Shown here one piece after another: positions 7,893-17,671 of a stretch of 62,889 nt of DNA. Both the position numbers and the translations under genes were made by a program. The notes under the pieces are model-generated. The model was not told the origin of the DNA. It did not search any database and was given only the letters and a program-made list of their open reading frames with translations. Source of the stretch: an uncultured Bacteroidales bacterium (GTDB taxonomy: Bacteria > Bacteroidota > Bacteroidia > Bacteroidales > Muribaculaceae); assembly GCA_902760865.1 (NCBI GenBank), contig CACWID010000012.1:1-62889 (forward strand), given 5' to 3'. Positions within the stretch are counted from its first letter, which is position 1. Every line of letters begins with the position of its first letter.

Positions 7893-10091
7893 ATGTTAGA
7901 AACCCGAAGGCACGGACTCATATCGTGGCTGGCGTCGACGACCCTAACGGTTGCCGCCGTTGGCTTGTTTGTGTTGTCGTTAGGCAGTTGCAACCGTGAT
8001 GGCCAACAGATGGCTGGCGGCGTGATTGCCCAGAACGACGTGTTCACAATGACAGGGGACAGCATCCTCGAGGATACTGTCTATGCGACCGCTGCGGGAC
8101 CGGATTATATCAAAACTAATGTGTCACTGCAGGGCATTGAGGCAATAGCCCATCGGATGATGGGTGACAGTTCAGAAATACGTGTTCTTGCCGGCAAGAC
8201 CTGGCACGGCCGCAAACAACGCCCCGCCTTGATGCCGGAGTATTCCAGCCCCCAGCCGCTGGTCGATGCAACCTATAATATGTCGGTTGACCGTATTGCC
8301 GATGCCGTGTCGTCGTCAGGACGCTTCCTGGTCGGCAAGAGCAACTACAGCCGCCTGTATTGTTCCATCTATCTGTCACTGGCTGCCTTGAAGCCCCACC
8401 AGTCGATGGCGACCCTGCGGTCGATGGTGGACCGTGACAGTATCATCATGCAGCGAGAGGGGCAGTGGCCTGTCGTGAGCGACCACGTCGGATGGGCGAC
8501 TGCGGCATGGGAGGTCTACAAGACCACCGGCGACCGTGAGTGGCTTGCCTATTGCCGTCGCGTGATTGAAAAGACCCTGGGCATCAATCGTGCCGTGCTG
8601 CTTGACCAGCAGACGGGATTGATCCACGGTGCCGGTTACACGTCGTCGCGCCCGCTGGGTGTGCGCCGCATGACCTGGATGGGTTATAATGACCTCTTCG
8701 CCTGCATGTCACTGGGCAACAACATCCTGACCGCTCACGCCTATGCGGTACTCGGTGAGATGTGCGACGAGATGGGGATTGACAATGACTATCTGGACAA
8801 CGCCCGCCGCATCAAGGACGCCATCAACCAGCACCTGTGGAATGAAGACAGGGGATGCTACAGTTCCTTCCTGTACGGGATGGCTTTCCCGCGACAGGCT
8901 CCAACCGCCGACAATACGTCACAGGCGATGTGCGTGCTGTGGGGCATAGCCGACGACAAACGTGCTGAAAACCTGATCGCGCAGACGCCCGTATCAGAAC
9001 TGGGCGTAAATGTCACCTATCCGGCTGCAACAGCCATCGAACCCTATCTTGCCCATCCGTCATGGGCTACAACCCAGGCATTGTGGAATCTCGCCGCTGC
9101 TAGTGTGGGCAACGAGAACGCCCTGCGTCGCGGCTTGAGTGTATTGTGGCGCGCACAAGCCCTCTACGAGTCACACGACATCCATCTGGAGGGCGTTGAC
9201 ACCGACCACCTGGGCACCGGCGCCAGCAATGCTGCGATGATTCTTCGAGTAATCGTCGGCATGAACTTCAAGCCCGAGGGCATCGAGTTCCAGCCCACCG
9301 TGCCCGTCGGCCTGGGCGGCAAGAAAACGCTCAAGGGATTCAACTACCGTCGCGCCGTGCTGGACTTCACTGTCAACGGCACCGGTACAGAGATAGAAAA
9401 AATCACCGATAACGGCACTGTCCTCGAGAGTCCATTCCTCCCCAATGACATCTCCGGACATCATCACATCGTCATTACGCTTGCACCCGATAATCAAGGC
9501 AGCGGTCGCGTGACCATCCATCATGGAGAAATCATCCTGCCGCTGACTCCTGACATCACCTGGAGCGGTGACACCGGTCGTATTGAGAACTTTGTGCCCG
9601 GCACGAAATATCGCCTGACGATGAACGGGGAATCTGAAGTATTGTCCGACTCGATATTTGTCCTTCCACATGTCGATGGATTCACCGTATATTCGGTTGA
9701 GATTGCTGGGCGGTATGTGAACGGTTTCATGTCCAGGCCCTTGCTGCGTTACGGCCTTACGCCCCAGGTCGCATTTTATCCGCAGACCAGCAGCAGCGAC
9801 TCGGCCATTGTCGTGGTCAACGTGGCCCGAGGGGGTGACTATCTGCTCGACATCGGCTATCGCCCGACAGGTACGCTCGACGTGCGTCGTGTCTCAGTCA
9901 ATTCGCATCCCATGGGCACGGTTGTCATGGCTAGCGGTGCCAGCACAGACAGCCAAGACGGGCTGGCCTATAGCAACATGGTGTCGGTCAAGATGCTCAA
10001 GGGGGAGAACATTATCCGTTTTGACCAGATCCGGTTACCCAAATCGTTCACCACCTGTGAGCCAGTCCACGTGAGAATTATCAGCTTTTAA
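7893..10091 (+). CDS. Predicted lipoprotein with six-hairpin (alpha/alpha-barrel) glycosidase-like domain
   Basis: 732 residues. N-terminal lipoprotein signal with lipobox LGSC (C33). The central ~350 residues are helical and aromatic-rich with segments typical of (alpha/alpha)6-barrel glycosidases (VSDHVGWATAAWEVYKTTG, RRMTWMGYNDLFACM, LWNEDRGCYSSFLYG, HPSWATTQALWNLAAA), followed by a beta-sandwich C-terminal half (VGLGGKKTLKGFNYRRAVLDF) as in glycogen-debranching-like or amylo-alpha-1,6-glucosidase-like enzymes. I cannot assign a GH family or substrate. The start is fixed by the signal peptide and lies directly behind a promoter box. It precedes the Tricorn-like protease gene by 81 nt, so the two may share a transcript. 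Confidence 0.65.
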   Translation: MLETRRHGLISWLASTTLTVAAVGLFVLSLGSCNRDGQQMAGGVIAQNDVFTMTGDSILEDTVYATAAGPDYIKTNVSLQGIEAIAHRMMGDSSEIRVLAGKTWHGRKQRPALMPEYSSPQPLVDATYNMSVDRIADAVSSSGRFLVGKSNYSRLYCSIYLSLAALKPHQSMATLRSMVDRDSIIMQREGQWPVVSDHVGWATAAWEVYKTTGDREWLAYCRRVIEKTLGINRAVLLDQQTGLIHGAGYTSSRPLGVRRMTWMGYNDLFACMSLGNNILTAHAYAVLGEMCDEMGIDNDYLDNARRIKDAINQHLWNEDRGCYSSFLYGMAFPRQAPTADNTSQAMCVLWGIADDKRAENLIAQTPVSELGVNVTYPAATAIEPYLAHPSWATTQALWNLAAASVGNENALRRGLSVLWRAQALYESHDIHLEGVDTDHLGTGASNAAMILRVIVGMNFKPEGIEFQPTVPVGLGGKKTLKGFNYRRAVLDFTVNGTGTEIEKITDNGTVLESPFLPNDISGHHHIVITLAPDNQGSGRVTIHHGEIILPLTPDITWSGDTGRIENFVPGTKYRLTMNGESEVLSDSIFVLPHVDGFTVYSVEIAGRYVNGFMSRPLLRYGLTPQVAFYPQTSSSDSAIVVVNVARGGDYLLDIGYRPTGTLDVRRVSVNSHPMGTVVMASGASTDSQDGLAYSNMVSVKMLKGENIIRFDQIRLPKSFTTCEPVHVRIISF

Positions 10092-10172
10092 GTGTTCAAC
10101 ATATTTAATTACCATCAAGACAGCAATTCAGTTTAATACTTTAAAAACCATATATCTACAAATTACTTAACG

Positions 10173-13100
10173 ATGAAAAAGAACAGAATGTTTTTGATGG
10201 CAGCACTTGCTGCCGTGGCCTTGACAAGCCAAGCCGACGAGGGTCGCCTGCTGCGATTCCCCGGGACCAACGGCCGTGACGTAGCATTCAGTTATGCCGG
10301 TGACATCTACACGGTGCCCATCACGGGCGGTACAGCCCGTCGCCTCACCTCAGACAAGGGTTATGAGGCATTTGCGCGATTCAGTCCTGACGGACAGACC
10401 ATCGCTTTCACGGGTCAGTATGACGGCAACACCGAGGTGTACGTCATGCCCACCGTCGGCGGTGAACCGCGCCGTATCACCTTCTCGGCGAGCAACCCGC
10501 GTGATGACTGGGGTGACCGAATGGGCCCCAACAACATCACCATGACATGGACTCCCGATGGCCGTGGCGTCATCTACCGTAACCGCATCAGCGACAGCTT
10601 TGACGGCAAGCTGTGGTGTGCGCCCATCGATGGCGGCATGCCCCAGCAGCTGCCGTTGCCCGAGGGCGGCTTCTGCTGCTATAATGCTGATGGGACCAAG
10701 TTGGCTTATAACCGCGTCTTCCGTGAATTCCGCACCTGGAAGTACTACAAGGGCGGTATGGCTGACGACATCTGGATCTATGACACCCAGGCCCAGACGG
10801 TGACCAATATCACCGACAATATTGCCCAGGACATCGACCCGATGTGGATTGGCGACGAGATCTACTTCATGAGTGACCGCGACAACCGCATGAACATCTT
10901 CGTCTACAACACCCGCACCGGCAGCACCCAGAAGGTAACCGACTTCGCTGACTATGACGTGAAGTTTGCCAGCTGTGGCGGCGGCAAGATTGTGTTTGAG
11001 AACGGTGGCTACCTCTACGTGCTTGATCCCACGACCAAATGCAGCGAGAAGATTACCGTCTACCTCAACAGCGAGAACAACTTCGCCCGCGAGGAGCAGC
11101 GCAAGGTCAAGGACGACCTGACCGACGGCAGCCTGGCTCCCGACGGCAGCCGCATTGTCCTTAGCGCCCGCGGTGAGGTGTTTGACGTGCCTGCCAAGCA
11201 CGGCGTGACCCGTAATATCACCCACACTCCCGGCGTACACGAGCGTAACGCCAAGTGGAGTCCCGACGGCAAGAACATCGCCTACATCAGCGACCAGACA
11301 AGCGAGACCGAGCTGTGGATGCGCCCGGTGGGCGGTGATAAAGCCATCCAGCTGACCAAGGATAATGACACCTACATCCGTGACTTCGAGTGGAGCCCCG
11401 ACGGCAGCCAGATCGTCTATACTGACCGCAAGAACCGCATGATTCTGCTCAACGTCAAGACCCTGGCCAAGCAGACTCTGATGCAGGATGAGATGGGTGA
11501 GATTCCCACACCGACTTTCTCTCCTGACGGCAAATGGCTCACTTATTATCGCAGTGGCACCAACGAGTTCAATGTGGTGTACCTCTATAATCTGGTTGAG
11601 CGCAAGGAATATCCCGTGACCGACCGCTGGTACGAGAGTAATTCACCCGTGTTCAGCAGCGATGGCAAGTACCTCATCTTTGCCTCGGCCCGCGACTTCA
11701 ACCCCATCTACAGCAGCATCGAGTGGAACTTTGCCTACCGTGAGATGGAGGGTATCTATCTGGTGATGCTCGCCAAGGACACCCCTTCGCCTTTCCTGCC
11801 CAAGGATGACCAAGTGAATGCCGGTGACGAATCAAGCAAGGACAGTCCTAAGGATGCTCCTAAAGGCAAGAAGGGTAAAGCCAAAACACAGGCCGACCCC
11901 AATGCTGTCCGCATCGACATCGACGGCATCGGTAACCGTATTGTCAAGGTGCCCGTCGGCACCGGCAGCTACGGCAACTTTGTGTGCGACGGCAGTCACC
12001 TGTGGTACAGCGGACGCGGCAGTGTCCATGTGTACGACTTCGCCGAGCAGAAAGACGAGCTCGTGGCCGATCGTGCCATGATGATGCCCTCTGCCGACAT
12101 GAAGACGGCCGCCTTTATTAAGGGCGACAACCTCTACATCGCTCCGCTCTCGCCCCGCAAGGCAGACCTCAGCGAGGCCGTCAATCTTGACGACATGATT
12201 GCCACCGTGAACTACGACCAGGAGTGGGAGCAGATTTTCAACGAGGCCTGGCGTGCCTATCGCGACGGATTCTATCTCGAGAACATGCACGGCGTGGACT
12301 GGAAAGCCATGCATGACAAGTATGCCGTGTTCTTGCCCTATGTGAAGAATCGCTTGGATTTGACCTACGTCATCGGCGGCATGATCAGTGAACTGGCTGT
12401 GGGCCATGCCTATGTTGACGGCGGTGACCACATCATGATCGACGAGCACCACATCGGTATGCTGGGTGCAGAACTCGAGCCTGTTGCCAATGGCTACAAG
12501 ATCAAGAAGATCCTGCGTGGCGCTCCTGACCGCGAGGAGCTGCGCTCACCGCTGCTCGAGCCGGGCATGAACGTCAAGGAGGGTGACATCATCACTGCAG
12601 TGGACGGCGTGAGCACCCAGGGCGTGGGCAACATCTACACCTTGCTGCGCGACAAAGCCGGCGTGATGACCGAGCTGACCCTTGCCGACAACCGCAAGGT
12701 TGTTGTCAAGCCCATCCGTAACGAGTATCCCTTGTACCACTACGAGTGGGTACAGCACAACATTGACTACGTGAGCGAGAAGACCGGCGGCCGTGTGGGC
12801 TATGTCTATATCCCTGACATGGGTCCCGAGGGCCTGCGCGAGTTCTCACGCTACTTCTTTGCACAGACCGACAAGGAAGCTCTTATCATCGATGACCGTG
12901 GCAACGGCGGCGGCAACATCTCGCCGATGGTCATTGAGCGACTGCTCCGTCAGCCTTATCGCCTGACCATGTTCCGCGGCAGCAACTACAACGGCACCAC
13001 GCCCGAGCGCACGCTCGTCGGCCCCAAAGTGCTGCTGGTTAACAAGTACAGCGCCAGCGACGGTGACCTGTTCCCCTGGAGCTTCAAGGAGAACAAGATC

Positions 13101-13406
13101 GGTCCCGTGATCGGCACTCGTTCATGGGGCGGCATTGTCGGCATCAGTGGCTCGTTGCCCTATATGGACGGTACCGACATCCGCGTTCCGTTCTTCACCA
13201 ACTATGACACGCGCGGCAACTGGATCGTCGAGAACCACGGTGTGGATCCCGATATCCTCATTGACAATGACCCCGTCAAGGAGTTTAACGGAATCGACCA
13301 GCAGCTGGACAAGGCTATCGAGGTCATCCTCGAGCAGCTGAAGGACCGCCAGCCCATGCCCAAGACACCTGCGCCCCGCACGCTGAAGGACCTGGGCGTG
13401 AATTGA
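10173..13406 (+). CDS. Tricorn-like S41 family protease, secreted
   Basis: 1077 residues with signal peptide (MKKNRMFLMAALAAVALTSQA). Order: an N-terminal propeller made of PD40 blades (ARFSPDGQTIAFTG, KWSPDGKNIAYIS, EWSPDGSQIVYTD, TFSPDGKWLTYYR), a Lys/Asp-rich linker (~550-580), a second propeller remnant, a helical C1 domain (~685-750), a PDZ domain (~765-850) and the S41 catalytic C2 domain. Likely catalytic residues are H745 in AVGHAYV, S962 in NKYSASDGDLFPW and the neighbouring D963, close in number to archaeal Tricorn (H746, S965). Archaeal Tricorn is cytosolic, whereas the signal peptide here puts the protein in the periplasm, as in other Bacteroidota homologues. Probable role: degradation of peptides in the periplasm. 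Confidence 0.85.
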   Translation: MKKNRMFLMAALAAVALTSQADEGRLLRFPGTNGRDVAFSYAGDIYTVPITGGTARRLTSDKGYEAFARFSPDGQTIAFTGQYDGNTEVYVMPTVGGEPRRITFSASNPRDDWGDRMGPNNITMTWTPDGRGVIYRNRISDSFDGKLWCAPIDGGMPQQLPLPEGGFCCYNADGTKLAYNRVFREFRTWKYYKGGMADDIWIYDTQAQTVTNITDNIAQDIDPMWIGDEIYFMSDRDNRMNIFVYNTRTGSTQKVTDFADYDVKFASCGGGKIVFENGGYLYVLDPTTKCSEKITVYLNSENNFAREEQRKVKDDLTDGSLAPDGSRIVLSARGEVFDVPAKHGVTRNITHTPGVHERNAKWSPDGKNIAYISDQTSETELWMRPVGGDKAIQLTKDNDTYIRDFEWSPDGSQIVYTDRKNRMILLNVKTLAKQTLMQDEMGEIPTPTFSPDGKWLTYYRSGTNEFNVVYLYNLVERKEYPVTDRWYESNSPVFSSDGKYLIFASARDFNPIYSSIEWNFAYREMEGIYLVMLAKDTPSPFLPKDDQVNAGDESSKDSPKDAPKGKKGKAKTQADPNAVRIDIDGIGNRIVKVPVGTGSYGNFVCDGSHLWYSGRGSVHVYDFAEQKDELVADRAMMMPSADMKTAAFIKGDNLYIAPLSPRKADLSEAVNLDDMIATVNYDQEWEQIFNEAWRAYRDGFYLENMHGVDWKAMHDKYAVFLPYVKNRLDLTYVIGGMISELAVGHAYVDGGDHIMIDEHHIGMLGAELEPVANGYKIKKILRGAPDREELRSPLLEPGMNVKEGDIITAVDGVSTQGVGNIYTLLRDKAGVMTELTLADNRKVVVKPIRNEYPLYHYEWVQHNIDYVSEKTGGRVGYVYIPDMGPEGLREFSRYFFAQTDKEALIIDDRGNGGGNISPMVIERLLRQPYRLTMFRGSNYNGTTPERTLVGPKVLLVNKYSASDGDLFPWSFKENKIGPVIGTRSWGGIVGISGSLPYMDGTDIRVPFFTNYDTRGNWIVENHGVDPDILIDNDPVKEFNGIDQQLDKAIEVILEQLKDRQPMPKTPAPRTLKDLGVN

Positions 13407-13430
13407 CCCTATTGAGAATCAACAATTAAT

Positions 13431-13480
13431 GGCATCTGCCTTCATCCCTACAGAAGGGGTGTGAGGGCAGATGCCTGTCT
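13431..13480 (+). terminator. Hairpin after the Tricorn-like gene
   Basis: Perfect 10-bp stem GGCATCTGCC (13431-13440) / GGCAGATGCC (13466-13475). Only a weak T run follows, so termination efficiency is uncertain. Confidence 0.55.
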
Positions 13481-13544
13481 CATAGAAACCCCAAAAACGG
13501 GAAAAAGCCGAAAAAAGGCAAAAAAGTCAAGAAAAAAGCTCGTT

Positions 13545-13578
13545 TTTGCTTGTAGGTCAGGATTTTTTTGTACCTTTG
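13545..13578 (+). promoter_or_regulatory. rpsA promoter: TTTG (13545-13548), 22-bp spacer, TACCTTTG (13571-13578)
   Basis: Perfect -7 box with a TTTG -33 box. The transcript would start near 13583 and carry a roughly 60-nt leader. Confidence 0.7.
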
Positions 13579-13586
13579 CAGTCGCG

Positions 13587-13610
13587 CTTTTCGGGAACGA
13601 GTCCGAAAAG
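13587..13610 (+). promoter_or_regulatory. Hairpin in the rpsA 5' leader
   Basis: Perfect 8-bp stem CTTTTCGG (13587-13594) / CCGAAAAG (13603-13610) with an 8-nt loop, beginning a few bases after the predicted transcription start and 32 nt before the ATG. It may be a control element for S1 synthesis; the role is inferred only from position. Confidence 0.5.
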
Positions 13611-13642
13611 GCTGTTTAACTAACTTATTATTAACAATTTAA

Positions 13643-15460
13643 ATGAGCGAAGAATTAAAAAATTCTCCAATCGCCGATTTCGATTGGGACGCCTATGAAA
13701 AAGGCGAGACCAAAAGAGACAAATCTTTTGAGGAACTGGAAAAAACCTACGACAACTCCCTGAACAAGTTCCAGGAGGACGAAGTGACCGAAGGTACCGT
13801 CATCTCGATTAACAAGCGCGAGGTGGTAGTTAACATCGGTGCTAAGTCGGACGGCATCATTCCCGTTAGCGAATTCCGTTACAACCCCGACCTGAAGGTG
13901 GGCGACACCGTTGAGGTGTACGTTGAGAACCGTGAGGACAAGAAGGGTCAGCTGGTACTGTCGCACCGTCGTGCACGTCAGGCCAAGAGCTGGGATCGCG
14001 TTAACGAAGCGCTTGAGAACAACGAGGTCATCAAGGGTTACATCAAGTGCCGCACCAAGGGTGGTATGATCGTCGATGTATTTGGCATCGAGGCCTTCCT
14101 GCCCGGTTCGCAGATTGACGTACGCCCCATCCGCAACTACGATGACTACGTTGACAAGACCATGGAGTTCAAGATCGTGAAGATCAACCAGGACTTCCGC
14201 AATGTTGTTGTGAGCCACAAGGCCCTCATCGAGGCTGAGCTCGAACAGCAGAAGAAAGAGATCATGTCCAAGCTCGAGAAGGGTCAGGTACTCGAGGGTA
14301 CCGTCAAGAACATCACCAACTACGGTGTGTTCATCGACCTGGGTGGCGTGGATGGTCTGATTCACATCACCGACCTGTCGTGGGGCCGTGTCAACAACCC
14401 CGCCGACATCGTTCAACCCGAGCAGAAGCTCAACGTGGTTATTCTCGACTTCAATGAGGAGAAGAACCGCATCGCTTTGGGTCTGAAGCAGCTCCAGCCG
14501 CATCCCTGGGATGCTCTGGATCCCGACCTCAAGGTGGGCGACCACATCAAGGGCAAGGTTGTCGTTATGTACGACTACGGTGCATTTGTTGAGGTGGCTC
14601 CCGGTGTTGAGGGCCTGATTCACGTGAGTGAGATGAGCTGGTCACAGCGCCTGCGTCCCGCCCAGGACTTCATGAAGGTGGGCGACGAGGTAGAGGCCGT
14701 TATCCTGGCTCTGGACCGCGAGGACCGCAAGATGTCGCTTGGCGTTAAGCAGCTGACCAACGATCCTTGGGACACCATCGAGGAGAAGTACCCCGTTGGC
14801 TCGAAGCACACTGCTAAGGTGCGCAACTTCACCAACTTCGGTATCTTTGTTGAGATGGAAGAGGGCGTTGAGGGTCTGATCCACATCAGCGACCTGTCAT
14901 GGACCAAGAAGATCAAGCACCCGAGTGAGTTCACCAAGGTTGATGCTCCCATCGACGTTGTCGTTCTCGACATCGACAAGGAGAACCGTCGCCTGAGCCT
15001 CGGCCACAAGCAGCTCGAGGAGAACCCCTGGGAGACCTACGAGACCATCTTCACCCGTGGCAGCGTGCACGAGGGTACCATCAGCGAGCTCACCGAGCGT
15101 GGCGGCCAGATCCGTCTGGATCCCTACGGCGTTGAGGGCTTTGCAACTCCCAAGCACCTGACCAAGGAAGACGGTACCACCGCTAAGCAGGGCGAGACCC
15201 TGATGTTCAAGGTTATCGACTTCAACAAGGACAGCAAGCACATCATTCTGTCTCACAGCCGCATCTTTGAGGATGAGCAGCGCAGTGAGGCTCGCAAGGC
15301 ACGCCGTCAGGCTGCTGCCAGCAAGCCCGCCGCCGAGGCCGCTCCCGCCGCTCCCCAGGTAGAGAAGACTACCCTGGGTGACGTGACCGACCTGGCTGCC
15401 CTCAAGGCTCAGCTCGAGCAGAACGAGAACAAGGAAGATGCTCCCAAGACTGAGGAGTAA
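13643..15460 (+). CDS. rpsA: 30S ribosomal protein S1
   Basis: 605 residues built of S1 RNA-binding domains in tandem. Typical S1 segments recur: EGTVISINKREVVVNIGAKSDG, GTVKNITNYGVFIDLGGVDGLIH, GKVVVMYDYGAFVEVAPGVEGLIH and RNFTNFGIFVEMEEGVEGLIH. The central repeats give the HISDLSW-type ending expected for the mRNA-binding domains. The acidic N-terminus and the Ala/Pro/Glu-rich C-terminal tail are usual for Bacteroidota S1. It helps the 30S subunit load mRNAs, which matters in a phylum that mostly lacks Shine-Dalgarno pairing. It has its own promoter and terminator (15487-15522), so it is monocistronic. Confidence 0.97.
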   Translation: MSEELKNSPIADFDWDAYEKGETKRDKSFEELEKTYDNSLNKFQEDEVTEGTVISINKREVVVNIGAKSDGIIPVSEFRYNPDLKVGDTVEVYVENREDKKGQLVLSHRRARQAKSWDRVNEALENNEVIKGYIKCRTKGGMIVDVFGIEAFLPGSQIDVRPIRNYDDYVDKTMEFKIVKINQDFRNVVVSHKALIEAELEQQKKEIMSKLEKGQVLEGTVKNITNYGVFIDLGGVDGLIHITDLSWGRVNNPADIVQPEQKLNVVILDFNEEKNRIALGLKQLQPHPWDALDPDLKVGDHIKGKVVVMYDYGAFVEVAPGVEGLIHVSEMSWSQRLRPAQDFMKVGDEVEAVILALDREDRKMSLGVKQLTNDPWDTIEEKYPVGSKHTAKVRNFTNFGIFVEMEEGVEGLIHISDLSWTKKIKHPSEFTKVDAPIDVVVLDIDKENRRLSLGHKQLEENPWETYETIFTRGSVHEGTISELTERGGQIRLDPYGVEGFATPKHLTKEDGTTAKQGETLMFKVIDFNKDSKHIILSHSRIFEDEQRSEARKARRQAAASKPAAEAAPAAPQVEKTTLGDVTDLAALKAQLEQNENKEDAPKTEE

Positions 15461-15486
15461 TTCTTGACCAATCGAAATCGAAATCG

Positions 15487-15522
15487 CCGGCATTCTGTCA
15501 TCGGTACAGGATGCCGGTTTTC
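15487..15522 (+). terminator. rpsA terminator
   Basis: Stem CCGGCATTCTGT (15487-15498) / ACAGGATGCCGG (15506-15517), one G-U pair, then TTTTC. Confidence 0.85.
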
Positions 15523-15622
15523 TTTATGGTTTCCGGTTATTCCGGATGGGGAAATACATCGTGAAAAATGCCTATCATAAGGGCTAAAGAGCCTATGAAG
15601 TCTGAAAATCAAGCAATTTTTG

Positions 15623-15682
15623 TAAGTTTGCATAAATATTTGCCGAAATATTTCCGTAATTGAAAAAATAGAAGTACTTTTG
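15623..15682 (+). promoter_or_regulatory. Two candidate promoters of the hydBAC operon
   Basis: TAAGTTTG at 15623-15630 and TACTTTTG at 15675-15682 both match TAnnTTTG. Neither has an ideal -33 TTTG. They would give leaders of roughly 115 and 63 nt before the GTG start at 15750. Confidence 0.55.
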
Positions 15683-15749
15683 ACCCCTTGAAAACCGTAC
15701 ATAAACAAATTCACAACCATATAACTAATAACTAATTCATTTCTACAAC

Positions 15750-17657
15750 GTGAAAATACTTTCTATTAACGACCTCAACAACTTGAGGAAGCGTGCGCAA
15801 CAGGCATTGGCGCTGCGCGAGGAAAGTTCTGACAAGGAGTCAGAGCAGTGTTGTGGTCTTGCAACGGGAGCCGAACACCTGCAGGTGCTCTGCTGTGGCG
15901 GTACTGGTTGCAAAGCATCCAACAGCCACAAAATCGTTGATAACTTGAAAGCTGCCGTCGAGGAGAATGGTATCGCCGATAAGGTGGATGTCATCACGAC
16001 CGGTTGCTTCGGTTTCTGCGAGAAGGGTCCCATCGTGAAAATCATCCCCGACAACACTTTCTACACCCAGGTGAAGCCCGAGGATGCTGCCGAGATCGTC
16101 AAGGAGCACATCATCGGTGGTCGCCGCGTAGAGCGTCTGCTCTATGTTGACCCCAAGACCAACAAGACGGTGAGCGACAGCAAGCACATGGACTTCTATC
16201 GCAAGCAGATGCGTATCGCTCTGCGTAACTGCGGCCTTATCGATCCCGAGAACATTGAGGAGTACATTGCCCGTGACGGTTACCAGGGTATCGCTAACGC
16301 ACTTCTCAACCAGACCCCCGAAGAGGTGATTGAGGTCATCAAGGCCTCGGGCCTGCGTGGTCGTGGTGGCGCCGGCTTCCCCACCGGTATGAAGTGGGGC
16401 TTTGCCCGCGGTTATGACGCCGACGAGAAGTATGTAGTCTGCAACGCTGATGAGGGCGACCCCGGTGCATTCATGGACCGCTCCATCATGGAGGGTGACC
16501 CCAACTCGGTGATTGAGGCAATGACCGTCTGCGGTTACTGCATCAACTCCCACAAGGGTCTGATCTACATCCGTGCTGAGTATCCCCTGGCTGTTCACCG
16601 CCTGAAGATCGCTATCCAGCAGGCTCGCGAGTACGGTCTGCTTGGCAAGAAGATCCTGGGAACTGACTTTGACTTTGATATTGAGATCCGCTACGGTGCT
16701 GGTGCATTCGTCTGCGGTGAGGAGACCGCTCTAATCCACTCGATGGAGGGTAAGCGCGGTGAGCCCACCCTGAAGCCGCCGTTCCCCGCCGAGGCCGGTT
16801 ACAACATGAAGCCGACCAACGTGAACAACGTTGAGACCCTGGCCAACGTGCCTATTATCTTGACCAAGGGTGCTGACTGGTTCTCCTCGATCGGTACCGA
16901 GAAGAGCAAGGGTACCAAGGTATTCGCTCTGGCCGGTAAGATCAACAACGTGGGCCTTATCGAGGTTCCCATGGGTACCACCCTGCGTGAGATCATCTAC
17001 GACATCGGTGGTGGCGTGAAGAACGGTAAGGAGTTCAAGGCCGTGCAGACTGGTGGCCCCTCGGGTGGCTGCTTGACTCAGAAGCACCTTGACACTCCCA
17101 TCGATTATGAGCACCTCGCTGCATCGGGCTCGATGATGGGTTCCGGTGGTATGATCGTCATGGACGAGGACGACTGTATGGTCAGCGTGGCCAAGTTCTA
17201 CCTCGAGTTCACCTGCGACGAGAGCTGTGGTAAGTGCACCCCGTGCCGCATCGGTAACAAGCGTATGCTTGAGATCCTTACCCGCATTACCGAGGGCAAG
17301 GGAACTATGGAAGACCTGGAGCACCTCAAGGTGCTGGGCGAGACCATCAAGGATACTGCCCTGTGCGGTCTGGGCCAGACCTCTCCCAATCCTGTGTTAT
17401 CGACCATCAACAACTTCTGGGACGAATATGTGGAGCACGTGAAACAGCACACCTGCCGCGCTAAGCAGTGCAAGGCCCTTGTGACCTACAGCATTGAAGC
17501 CTCCAAGTGTAAGGGTTGCGGTGCTTGCGCCCGCAAGTGCCCCGCTAACGCCATCATGGGCGACATTCGCAAACCTCACATTATTAACCCCTTCGAGTGC
17601 ATCCGCTGCGGTATGTGTAAGTCTAATTGCCGCTTCGACGCCATCTCGGTTTATTAA
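15750..17657 (+). CDS. hydB: NAD-dependent electron-bifurcating [FeFe] hydrogenase, subunit HydB (NuoF-like)
   Basis: 635 residues; GTG start. Domains in order: thioredoxin-like [2Fe-2S] (~40-130; C49-x4-C54 and C86-x3-C90), NuoF-type FMN/NADH domain (~175-420; GLRGRGGAGFPTGMKW at 202-216, CNADEGDPGAFMDR, GAGAFVCGEETAL), SLBB-like segment, [4Fe-4S] site ESCGKCTPC (C493, C496, C499, plus C539), and a C-terminal 2x[4Fe-4S] ferredoxin (C587/590/593/597 and C617/620/623/627). In the HydABC complex it holds the flavin where NADH and ferredoxin electrons are split or merged. The gene leads the operon, 14 nt before hydA. The domains at its two ends recur in the hydrogenase at 20448-22250. Confidence 0.93.
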   Translation: MKILSINDLNNLRKRAQQALALREESSDKESEQCCGLATGAEHLQVLCCGGTGCKASNSHKIVDNLKAAVEENGIADKVDVITTGCFGFCEKGPIVKIIPDNTFYTQVKPEDAAEIVKEHIIGGRRVERLLYVDPKTNKTVSDSKHMDFYRKQMRIALRNCGLIDPENIEEYIARDGYQGIANALLNQTPEEVIEVIKASGLRGRGGAGFPTGMKWGFARGYDADEKYVVCNADEGDPGAFMDRSIMEGDPNSVIEAMTVCGYCINSHKGLIYIRAEYPLAVHRLKIAIQQAREYGLLGKKILGTDFDFDIEIRYGAGAFVCGEETALIHSMEGKRGEPTLKPPFPAEAGYNMKPTNVNNVETLANVPIILTKGADWFSSIGTEKSKGTKVFALAGKINNVGLIEVPMGTTLREIIYDIGGGVKNGKEFKAVQTGGPSGGCLTQKHLDTPIDYEHLAASGSMMGSGGMIVMDEDDCMVSVAKFYLEFTCDESCGKCTPCRIGNKRMLEILTRITEGKGTMEDLEHLKVLGETIKDTALCGLGQTSPNPVLSTINNFWDEYVEHVKQHTCRAKQCKALVTYSIEASKCKGCGACARKCPANAIMGDIRKPHIINPFECIRCGMCKSNCRFDAISVY

Positions 17658-17671
17658 AATTCGATAGCATC

